Assembly: GCA_003343805.1 (NCBI GenBank) | Contig: QAKM01000061.1 | Span: 1 to 34,518 of the forward strand | Reading direction: 5' to 3' | Source: Bacillota bacterium | GTDB lineage: Bacteria; Bacillota; Clostridia; Christensenellales; Borkfalkiaceae | Length of the DNA stretch: 34,518 nt | Shown: positions 26,085-32,084 of the stretch, in pieces | How positions within the stretch are numbered: position 1 is the first letter of the stretch | How the letters are laid out: every line of letters starts with the position of its first letter | Translations under genes and position numbers: made by a program | The notes under the pieces: model-generated | Databases searched by the model: none | What the model was told of the DNA's origin: nothing | What the model saw: only the letters and a program-made list of their open reading frames with translations

Positions 26085-27299
26085 TTACTCCGCCCTTAAA
26101 TTGTCGATCACGTTGACTTTGGAAGTCTGCCATGCAAAGATGAGGCTGAACAGAAGCGCTAAGGCAAGGCAGCAGATGATGTAGCCAGCCAACGCGCTCC
26201 AGCCCAAAGTTATAGTGTAAATTATTCCCTGCGCCTTTAATATCGTTTTATATACCAGAAAGCCCGTTAAGACAAGGTAGACCGAAAGCAGCAGATTGCC
26301 CACGATCACGATGAGCCCTTCTGCCGTGAACTGCGCCGCAATGTTTGCTTTGGAGGCGCCGATCGCCCGCTTGACGCCGATCTCGAACTTTCGGTCGTTC
26401 AGCGCGTTGCGGAAGCTCCCGTAGAGGTTGACGGCGAGGATGACATAGAAGAAGCAGAGCATCAGCGAGCGCTGCCCGATCGCCGAACGGATCGAAAGCT
26501 TTGCCGCGTTGATCGACATGAGATTATAACTGCCGTACCCCTGCACATAGGGGCTGGTCTTGGCATAATCGTAGACGGCTTCCTGATATTCTGCGGGGGC
26601 GTATACAATGAGGAAGGAGTTCATGCAATCGATGGGACCCTTCTCCAGAAGCCGCAGCATGGTAGAGTATGGAAGGTACAGCACGGCACCGCCCGTGAGC
26701 GAACCGTTCACGACCGAAGGCGCGGCAGTATTGGAACGCCTTCCACCCACGAGCGTTACCGAAACGCGCTCCATCGTTCCGTCGGCAAAGGGATAGTCGA
26801 AGGCAAGCGACGGATGCTCTTCGCCCGTAGAGAGCTGCATCCATTCGTAGAACGCCTCGTTTGCCAATGCCTGTCCGTCTGAAAGGCGGATATTCAAGAG
26901 CTCAACCTCATCGAAAGGATTTGTAGCCGTGCCGAAGGCGTCGTCCTCGATGAATATCACATTGAAATACAGCGACTGCATATAATTCATATTATACGGG
27001 CTGCGATATATCATTGAAAAGTGCGAGTTCGGTATGTGCGAAAGGTAATCGCGCACAGAAAGCTGGGCCTCCTGTATCTCTTCGTACATATTGTCGCCGT
27101 TTAAAATCTGCAAAATGCTCGTTTCGGGATTGCGCGCCAAAATATCCTTATAGGTGTTGTACGTCTCGCTGTCCGTTGCGATCAAATACACCAACAGAAA
27201 GCAGAACGACAGCAATACCGTCATCGAGAGAAAGAGGTAGCTCCGGATATTCCTGAGCACCATCCCCATCGCATGACCAAAATTCCTGAATACATTCAT
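26085..27299 (-). CDS. FtsX/MacB-fold ABC permease
   Basis: The 404-residue protein has one membrane segment at the N-terminus (about 18-38), an extracytoplasmic domain of about 220 residues, and three C-terminal membrane segments, the MacB topology. The coupling stretch NDRKFEIGVKRAIGASKANIA near residue 300 is the typical FtsX-family motif (PF02687). The ATG at 27299 has AGGA 8 nt upstream; an earlier in-frame ATG at 27341 has none. It heads the operon permease-adaptor-ATPase-lipoproteins. Substrate is unknown; peptides or antibiotics are usual for the group. Confidence 0.88.
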   Translation of the reverse strand: MNVFRNFGHAMGMVLRNIRSYLFLSMTVLLSFCFLLVYLIATDSETYNTYKDILARNPETSILQILNGDNMYEEIQEAQLSVRDYLSHIPNSHFSMIYRSPYNMNYMQSLYFNVIFIEDDAFGTATNPFDEVELLNIRLSDGQALANEAFYEWMQLSTGEEHPSLAFDYPFADGTMERVSVTLVGGRRSNTAAPSVVNGSLTGGAVLYLPYSTMLRLLEKGPIDCMNSFLIVYAPAEYQEAVYDYAKTSPYVQGYGSYNLMSINAAKLSIRSAIGQRSLMLCFFYVILAVNLYGSFRNALNDRKFEIGVKRAIGASKANIAAQFTAEGLIVIVGNLLLSVYLVLTGFLVYKTILKAQGIIYTITLGWSALAGYIICCLALALLFSLIFAWQTSKVNVIDNLRAE

Positions 27300-27438
27300 G
27301 ATGTGTTCCTCACGCCGGCGCGCAGAAGCGCCTAAAAACATCTCTTACTCAATAGACACGCGCTTCTCCCCGTTTTTTTGCATCGTTTTTGCATTTTAAC
27401 GAAAAATTTTTCAGATAGCTCTCATTCAGAGCCTGTTC

Positions 27439-27467
27439 ATTAAAATACAAATGCGCGTAGCGCTCAA
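27439..27467 (-). promoter_or_regulatory. Possible promoter of the MacB-like operon
   Basis: On the minus strand TTGAGC (27462-27467) and TTTAAT (27439-27444) are 17 nt apart in the 190-nt stretch between the tRNA terminator and the permease gene. The match is moderate. Confidence 0.3.
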
Positions 27468-27490
27468 ACACTTCGTGCGTTTTAAGGCAC

Positions 27491-27524
27491 AAAAAAACAG
27501 CACCTATGATATCCATAGATGCTG
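27491..27524 (-). terminator. Intrinsic terminator of the tRNA-Asn gene
   Basis: On the minus strand CAGCATCTATG pairs with CATAGGTGCTG (one G-U) around a 5-nt loop and is followed by TTTTTTT. It starts 5 nt after the CCA end of the tRNA fragment, so it belongs to the original tRNA locus and shows that the left side is the chromosome. Confidence 0.88.
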
Positions 27525-27528
27525 CTTC

Positions 27529-27588
27529 TGGCTGCCCCTGGCAGACTCGAACTGTCGACACTGCGGTTAACAGCCGCATGCTCTACCA
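27529..27588 (-). pseudogene. 3' fragment of tRNA-Asn(GTT), probable attachment-site half of a mobile element
   Basis: The minus strand reads TGGTAGAGC (3' half of the D arm), then a full anticodon arm TGCGG-CTGTTAA-CCGCA with anticodon GTT, the variable loop, and the T arm GACAG-TTCGAGT-CTGCC (one A-C mismatch). The acceptor 3' strand AGGGGCA, G and CCA end it. The 5' acceptor strand (TGCCCCT expected) and the 5' half of the D arm are absent; the bases there are AT-rich and unrelated. A 60-nt tRNA 3' end with its own terminator downstream and foreign DNA upstream is the classic mark of an element integrated into a tRNA gene. The intact tRNA should lie at the far element border, to the right of the window. 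Confidence 0.85.
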
Positions 27589-27629
27589 TTCGTTACGGTT
27601 TAAGAGGGAAAATTAGAAAAATTAGCCCC

Positions 27630-28241
27630 TCATCCGCCTATTATAACCTCATCATTTTCTGTTGATTTAAAAACTAAATCTTTCGCCGGTGTATATCTTC
27701 TATGCCAATTTAATAACGAAAAAAACTTTGAGTCTTCATCCGGTATATCCATCTCATTAAGTTGTTCGGTAAACTTTTTTAGCAAATAATTTTCTATGAT
27801 ATATAAACAAGCCAAAAGATTAAGCACGTATTCCAACTTGGCATCTTTTATATTCTCCACTCTCCCATGCTTGACATTATTATATGCCTTCCATCCTTTA
27901 AGAGTATCCGACGATTTATTTTTATCCCATCCCTCAAAAGGTTTTATTGGTGAATCAAGCCCTTGAATTTTTACCTCTCTTGTTACGATATCAGGATAAT
28001 GCGTTAATATATAATCTGCATAAGCACAAATCTTTGAACTCACAGTCTGTGGAATATTAGATAACAGTTTCATTGTTACATCCAATTCAGAACCTATCAA
28101 TAAAATTAAATTTACAAATTCAAACGAATACGTATTGTAATTATCTTCATTAACCGCTACATAATTTGTTGAGCTGATAAATTTTTTCTCCAAAACAATA
28201 TAATAATTCCAATAATTTTGTAAAAAAGTTTCTCTATTCAT
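27630..28241 (-). CDS. HEPN-like helical protein, partner of DUF2971
   Basis: The 203-residue, AT-rich gene encodes a mostly alpha-helical protein with no recognised name. The stretch GWKAYNNVKHGRVENIKDAK near residues 120-140, followed by a long hydrophobic helix (YVLNLLACLYIIENYLLKKF), resembles the KH motif helices of HEPN-like proteins found in many defence and toxin modules. The catalytic Arg-x(4-6)-His of RNase HEPN proteins is not cleanly present. It overlaps the DUF2971 gene by 4 nt (ATGA) and has GGAGATTATAAA before the start, so the two are one operon. Function is unproven; the HEPN call is by pattern only. Confidence 0.55.
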   Translation of the reverse strand: MNRETFLQNYWNYYIVLEKKFISSTNYVAVNEDNYNTYSFEFVNLILLIGSELDVTMKLLSNIPQTVSSKICAYADYILTHYPDIVTREVKIQGLDSPIKPFEGWDKNKSSDTLKGWKAYNNVKHGRVENIKDAKLEYVLNLLACLYIIENYLLKKFTEQLNEMDIPDEDSKFFSLLNWHRRYTPAKDLVFKSTENDEVIIGG

Positions 28242-29101
28242 TTTATAATCTCCTCTAATTTGTATTGAATTCTAAAAGAATTTCCGCTAATATATGACGA
28301 GTATCTTGGAGCCAAACAATTTTGACTTTCTAGAATTTCAATCATTTCTTTTTTATATTCTGCCAATGTATTCATTCCCCAATATATACCTTTAATACAC
28401 TGCACATCATATTTTACACCATAAAATTTATTTAAATCAAATCCTAAGCAGTCTTCCAAATGTAAAATCAACCGAACTTCTTTTTCATATTCCCACACCT
28501 TTGATTTAATTTGAAGAAAGTCTTCCATGGAGTCATGAGTAACACCATTATCAAATTGGAAAATCTGCGGCTTATCTTTGTATTGCACTCTTTTAAATTC
28601 ACTGCGACCAGAAGGAAAATGCAATTCTTCATGCCCAGAAGGAAAACGCTCTCCTTCATCCGACAATTTATATATTTGAATGCCTCCAGTCTCTTCATCT
28701 TTTACAAAGTTATCTTCTGGTTTTTCAGAGAACTCAAATTTCATACAGTAACCAAAATGACTATTTGCATAATGTGCCCACATCAGGTCTACAAATGGAT
28801 TGTCTTTAAAATCCCTGACAAAACAGCACACAATATTTTTATTGGTTACAATACTATTTTTCGTCCAAAAAAGAGATTTCTTATTTGATGGTATCTGCTT
28901 TTCTACCTTTCTTTTATACTCCTCAATTTCTAATGATTCTTGTTCCGAAATACCTTTCGCAAACAAAATACCTTCAAATGGGTCATTAAATAAAATTGGA
29001 TGATTGCACGTCAAAATATTATCTCTAAGATTTTTAATATTATAATGGTCTTTATCCTGATTATATTTTTCAGGCAAAGAAAAAAATTTGTACAAAATCA
29101 T
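28238..29101 (-). CDS. DUF2971-family protein
   Basis: The 287-residue protein matches the DUF2971 family (PF11185) by its start LYKFFSLPEKYN, the NHPILFNDPFEGILF block near residues 33-47, LMWAHYANSHFGYCMKF near 110-126, and KSKVWEYEKEVRLIL near 205-219. The family's biochemistry is not established, but members are common in mobile elements and near phage-defence genes. Its DNA is about as AT-rich as its partner gene and very unlike the flanking chromosome. GAGGATAATCTG precedes the ATG and a good promoter lies 33 nt upstream. Confidence 0.85.
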   Translation of the reverse strand: MILYKFFSLPEKYNQDKDHYNIKNLRDNILTCNHPILFNDPFEGILFAKGISEQESLEIEEYKRKVEKQIPSNKKSLFWTKNSIVTNKNIVCCFVRDFKDNPFVDLMWAHYANSHFGYCMKFEFSEKPEDNFVKDEETGGIQIYKLSDEGERFPSGHEELHFPSGRSEFKRVQYKDKPQIFQFDNGVTHDSMEDFLQIKSKVWEYEKEVRLILHLEDCLGFDLNKFYGVKYDVQCIKGIYWGMNTLAEYKKEMIEILESQNCLAPRYSSYISGNSFRIQYKLEEIIK

Positions 29102-29133
29102 TCAGATTATCCTCACTCGTTGAATTTGTCATC

Positions 29134-29162
29134 AGTATACCATATCGCGAATAAAAAAGCAA
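29134..29162 (-). promoter_or_regulatory. Promoter of the DUF2971/HEPN-like operon
   Basis: On the minus strand TTGCTT (29157-29162) and TATACT (29134-29139) are 17 nt apart. The -35 box lies inside the terminator stem of the recombinase gene, so the cassette is both insulated and freshly promoted. Confidence 0.65.
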
Positions 29163-29193
29163 GGGACTATTTCAAATAGCCCCTTGCTTTTTT
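29154..29193 (-). terminator. Bidirectional terminator after the recombinase gene
   Basis: AAAAAGCAAGGG-A-CTATTT-C-AAATAG-C-CCCTTGCTTTTTT is a long hairpin (one A-C mismatch) flanked by A and T runs. It begins at the recombinase stop codon (29192-29194) and can work on either strand. Confidence 0.85.
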
Positions 29194-30754
29194 ATTCTCC
29201 CACAAACTGCCCGTAATTCATATTCAGGATAATGTTTACTTTGTATCCCCTGCCCACCTCAATACGACTAATAAGTTTACAGATGATCATTTTCTTTTCT
29301 TCATTGGTCGCTGCGTCAAACGATTCTGCCCATCCTTTAAATTGTTCATAATAGGCGTCAAGATGCTCTATTATCGACTTCTGCTCATTCAACTCTTTCA
29401 ATGCCGTTGGTATTTTCTCGTCGAACTCAGCAAGTTTTTCCTTCGTCAACTCTATCGCCCTATTCAGCGTTTCCAAAGAAAAACTCGATTCGTTCATCAA
29501 TACATTGCCTACTTCTGCGAGCAGACGATTCAACTTCTCTTGTTCTTTTGCTTGCTCCCGCAAAAGTTCCGCATAAATCGCCTTCTTACTTTTCAATGTT
29601 TTTTCGTAGCTCTTTTTCAGCGATTCATCCTTAACGCTCCCCTGCATTTTTCCTAAAACAGCATGTACTGTTTCTAAAACGACGGCATCTATCTTTTTCG
29701 ACGCATATTGGGTTTGCCCATCACAAGGAGCGCGCTTTCGCGCACGATTCGCACATATATATTTTATGCCTTTGTATTTCTTCTTTGTCCCGTCTGCAAG
29801 TGTCACGGGATCGGTATAAGTAATCGCATACAATTTTGCCCCGCAATGCGCACAGAAGATATTACCGCTCAATAGTGAAGCCCCTCTCGTAGTATAAGCG
29901 ATATTCATTCGTTCCTGCCTTTCGCCCTGCCGCGCCGCGACAATTCTCTGTGCTTCTTCGAACTCGCTGTCCTCTACGATTTTTAACCCTTCTATGACTT
30001 GCGACGACGTTCCCCCGCGCACAAATCTTCCCGTAAACATACGATTGTGCAGAATACGGTTTATGGTATTCGACTGAAATTTGGCACCGCGATGCGTCTT
30101 ATAACCGAGCGCATTGACGGCATCACTCAGCCGCCAAGTTCCATATCCTTCTGCCACTGTCTTACGAAAAATGAATTGTACGATTGCTGCCTCTTCAGGA
30201 ACAACTTCCAACGCGACCAGTTCTTTCCCTTTTTTGTTGCACACGCCGCTCTTAACAAAACGATATCCGAACGGACATACCCCGCCCGTGAACTGCCCCG
30301 CCTCTACCATTTGCCGCATACGGGTTTGAACACGCATGGAAGTTTTACGACTCTCCCCACCCGCCTGCCAGAAACGGATATAGTTCATAAGATAATCTAC
30401 ATCCGTTTCAAAAGTCTGTTGTCCCTCTTTTGCGCTCCAGACCTCTACACCTGTTTTCACAAACCATTCAAGAACAAACGGCGTTTCGTTGGGAATACGC
30501 CCGAGCCTGTCAAACATGAATACGAGCAAAATGTCAAACTCTTTCTTCTCTGCAGCCACTTTCAAATCTTGAATGGCATCCCTATCTTCGGCGGAAGTCT
30601 TATAACCGGAAACACCCTTTTCCAAAAACTCTTTACAAATTGTCCAGCCGTTCCTTTCCGCAAATGCCCTACAAGCTGTTCGCTGCATGGGGATGTCGTC
30701 ATGATCAACTTGCCCCTTCGTTGACACACGATACAGACAATATACTCGTTTCAT
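29192..30754 (-). CDS. Large serine recombinase of the mobile element
   Basis: The 520-residue protein is a large serine recombinase. It has a resolvase domain (1-150) with nucleophile Ser11 in LYRVSTKGQ and FMFDRLGRIPNE near residue 80, and a recombinase domain (about 165-290) with QFTGGVCPFGYRF. A zinc ribbon follows (about 300-355; CAHC and later paired Cys in ICANRARKRAPC), then a coiled coil. The start at 30754 has AAAAGGAGAAG upstream, whereas the longer frame at 30892 runs over another small gene. Such proteins integrate and excise conjugative and mobilisable elements. It is preceded by a small gene 16 nt upstream. Confidence 0.94.
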   Translation of the reverse strand: MKRVYCLYRVSTKGQVDHDDIPMQRTACRAFAERNGWTICKEFLEKGVSGYKTSAEDRDAIQDLKVAAEKKEFDILLVFMFDRLGRIPNETPFVLEWFVKTGVEVWSAKEGQQTFETDVDYLMNYIRFWQAGGESRKTSMRVQTRMRQMVEAGQFTGGVCPFGYRFVKSGVCNKKGKELVALEVVPEEAAIVQFIFRKTVAEGYGTWRLSDAVNALGYKTHRGAKFQSNTINRILHNRMFTGRFVRGGTSSQVIEGLKIVEDSEFEEAQRIVAARQGERQERMNIAYTTRGASLLSGNIFCAHCGAKLYAITYTDPVTLADGTKKKYKGIKYICANRARKRAPCDGQTQYASKKIDAVVLETVHAVLGKMQGSVKDESLKKSYEKTLKSKKAIYAELLREQAKEQEKLNRLLAEVGNVLMNESSFSLETLNRAIELTKEKLAEFDEKIPTALKELNEQKSIIEHLDAYYEQFKGWAESFDAATNEEKKMIICKLISRIEVGRGYKVNIILNMNYGQFVGE

Positions 30755-30770
30755 ATTGTTCTTCTCCTTT

Positions 30771-30938
30771 TCACATCTTATTTTTGGCTGTGCGCTCAAA
30801 CACACTTCCCAATATTTGTTTCGCACCCGCCAATGCATCAGCCGCATTCGTCGCATCAAAACGAATGGTTGCCTGCGCACCGTCTTTTTCAAATTTTACA
30901 AATTTGCCTTTTTCATCTTCCCCGATTAAATAATCCAA
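30771..30938 (-). CDS. Small protein upstream of the recombinase, TTG start (possibly the 3' half of a frameshifted gene)
   Basis: The frame from TTG (30936-30938) to TGA (30771-30773) encodes 55 residues starting LDYLIGEDEKGKFVKFEKDG and containing IRFDATNAADALAGAKQILG. GGAGGGG lies 6 nt upstream, so it could be translated as it stands. The same frame continues upstream as TYAAALRLPLEGK to a stop near 30983. There another frame (KYHAERHKEENDIGKMERNG) takes over and runs up to about 31055 without a stop. The two fit together if one base was lost near 30978. It is therefore either a short element protein or a remnant. No family recognised. Confidence 0.5.
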   Translation of the reverse strand: MDYLIGEDEKGKFVKFEKDGAQATIRFDATNAADALAGAKQILGSVFERTAKNKM

Positions 30939-30977
30939 TTTCCCCTCCAAAGGAAGACGAAGCGCGGCGGCATAAGT

Positions 30978-31055
30978 CCGTTACGCTCCATCTTCCCGAT
31001 GTCGTTTTCTTCCTTATGCCGTTCGGCATGGTATTTTATCGTCTTGATAAAAGCA
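30978..31055 (-). pseudogene. Out-of-frame upstream part of the small recombinase-adjacent gene
   Basis: The minus strand encodes AFIKTIKYHAERHKEENDIG then KMERNG, a strongly protein-like hydrophilic stretch with no start codon, between the terminator hairpin at 31057-31084 and the frame change near 30978. It includes the palindrome ATGCCGAACGGCAT (31016-31029). I read it as the decayed 5' part of the gene at 30771-30938; a sequencing error is an alternative. Confidence 0.35.
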
Positions 31056-31056
31056 G

Positions 31057-31084
31057 GAGCGCAAGGGCCCTAGTCCTTGCGCTC
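31057..31084 (-). terminator. Terminator-like hairpin after the 78-aa element gene
   Basis: The perfect 10-bp stem GAGCGCAAGG/CCTTGCGCTC with an 8-nt loop lies 6 nt after the stop of the gene at 31091. The tract that follows on the minus strand (CTGCTTTTATC) is only weakly T-rich. Confidence 0.6.
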
Positions 31085-31090
31085 TCAAAC

Positions 31091-31327
31091 TTATTGCTTA
31101 TTCTGTTCTTCCTTCGGGCCGTAGTGATCGAGCAGGGCTTGATACCCCGCGACGATCAGTTCCACCTTTGTAAGATCATGCCTTGCGAGGAACTCGTCTA
31201 TCTCGTTCGCATATTGGCGGTCAATGCTCGTTCCCCACACCTTGTTCTTTTCCTTCCGCTCGTCTTTGTTCCGCTCCTCATACTTCCTGCGGCTCTTGCG
31301 AACGGGCGTATCCGGTTTACGCTCCAT
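31091..31327 (-). CDS. Small basic element protein with ribbon-helix-helix-like C-terminus
   Basis: The 78-residue protein has a very basic N-terminal third (KPDTPVRKSRRKYEERNKDE) and a C-terminal part IDRQYANEIDEFLARHDLTK, then VELIVAGYQALLDHYG. That pattern, a strand followed by two helices, is like ribbon-helix-helix DNA-binding proteins of mobile elements. GGTGGAGC precedes the ATG. It is 10 nt downstream of a 40-residue membrane peptide gene and probably co-transcribed with it. A role in element control or relaxosome formation is a guess. Confidence 0.55.
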   Translation of the reverse strand: MERKPDTPVRKSRRKYEERNKDERKEKNKVWGTSIDRQYANEIDEFLARHDLTKVELIVAGYQALLDHYGPKEEQNKQ

Positions 31328-31337
31328 GCTCCACCTC

Positions 31338-31460
31338 TCAGTTTCCCGCTATCGCGCAGATGATCGCGCCGATGAAGTTCATGACGCAAGTCCCGATCAT
31401 CACGACGCCCATGAACAAAACTTTCAGCAAGCCCTTCCCGATCCTTAAAACAGCTTTCAT
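31338..31460 (-). CDS. 40-aa single-pass membrane peptide
   Basis: The 40-codon frame begins MKAVLRIGKGLLKVLFMGVV and continues with a hydrophobic helix to its end GAIICAIAGN. It has a basic N-terminus and one membrane segment. CGGGAGG lies 7 nt before the ATG, a strong ribosome binding site, and the next gene starts 10 nt after its stop. These points make it a real gene despite its length. No family recognised; it could be an element-encoded membrane or toxin-like peptide. Confidence 0.6.
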   Translation of the reverse strand: MKAVLRIGKGLLKVLFMGVVMIGTCVMNFIGAIICAIAGN

Positions 31461-31602
31461 ATTGTAACCTCCCGTTTTTTCTATGAGTCAACAGTCGCCC
31501 GCAAGACAAGGAAGGGGCGGAATGCTGCGAGGGCGCATACTTAAACGTATGTAACCGAGCAGACCCGTAACCCTGACGCCGTATTGCGGGATGAATGTTG
31601 GC
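31461..31602 (-). other. 142-nt noncoding stretch with inverted repeat
   Basis: No gene is seen here. The inverted repeat CATAC-TTAAAC-GTATG lies at 31536-31551. TTGACT occurs near 31490 but without a fitting -10 box. It may hold an operator, or structured leader RNA for the membrane peptide gene. Confidence 0.4.
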
Positions 31603-31956
31603 TCAGACATACACAAGCTCGGAAAGGATCTCCTCCTCTATCAGACTCTGTATCTCCGTCTGCCTGCGGTAGTCCTCCATGAAGTTGCCCGTCCGTTTGT
31701 AACGTTCATCTTTGGAGAGCTTCGCATACATGATTTCATACAACTCGTCCGCCTGACGGTCGATGCCGTGCAGATATTCGGGAAGATCGGCAATCGTCCA
31801 GTCGATACCCCTTTCTTCCAAATACTGCCGCTTCAGCGTTCCGTACTTACCGTAGGTGTGCTTGACAGGCTTGACTGCTTGCCGATAGACTTTGATCTCC
31901 TCTTCGGTCAGCCCCTCTCCCCTATCCGCTTTCGCAATGATCTCCTGTGCGTTCAT
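31603..31956 (-). CDS. TnpV-like transposon protein
   Basis: The 117-residue protein resembles TnpV (PF14198), a small protein of Clostridia transposons and conjugative elements of unknown role. The body reads YGTLKRQYLEERG, then LPEYLHGIDRQADELYEIM, with the ending RQTEIQSLIEEEILSELVYV; TnpV proteins close with a very similar E-I-L-x-E-L-I/V-Y. AAAAGGAGGCGCA precedes the ATG. It is transcribed from its own promoter. Confidence 0.72.
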   Translation of the reverse strand: MNAQEIIAKADRGEGLTEEEIKVYRQAVKPVKHTYGKYGTLKRQYLEERGIDWTIADLPEYLHGIDRQADELYEIMYAKLSKDERYKRTGNFMEDYRRQTEIQSLIEEEILSELVYV

Positions 31957-31977
31957 AACTGCGCCTCCTTTTCTTTC

Positions 31978-32018
31978 TTCGTGTTAATACGAATATCACA
32001 TTTTCTCCCGTTTGTCAA
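31978..32018 (-). promoter_or_regulatory. Promoter of the tnpV-like gene with palindromic operator
   Basis: On the minus strand TTGACA (32013-32018) is 17 nt from TATTCG (31990-31995), which is preceded by TGA, an extended -10. The palindrome TTCGT-GTTAAT-ACGAA (31978-31993) covers the -10 end and the start site, where a bound repressor would block transcription. Confidence 0.55.
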
Positions 32019-32084
32019 GGGGTTCGGGGCATTTTCCCGAAAAAATTTTTACGGGCTGAATCGCAAAGGTAAGTTCCGCATTTT

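Noticed and set aside
27349..27579. Minus-strand frame of 76 codons across the tRNA fragment and its terminator, with a protein-like end (KTHEVFERYAHLYFNEQALN)
   Set aside because: The frame begins inside the tRNA sequence, the possible internal ATG (27514-27516) is within the terminator hairpin, and there is no ribosome binding site. It may be the remnant of an old gene, but this cannot be supported.
27529..27610. A complete tRNA-Asn gene
   Set aside because: The 5' acceptor strand and the 5' half of the D arm are missing; shifting the frame gives at best a poor acceptor match at the wrong distance.
31016..31029. Palindrome ATGCCGAACGGCAT as a recombinase crossover site or transfer origin
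   Set aside because: It lies within a stretch that reads as coding and has no flanking repeats; nothing links it to either function.
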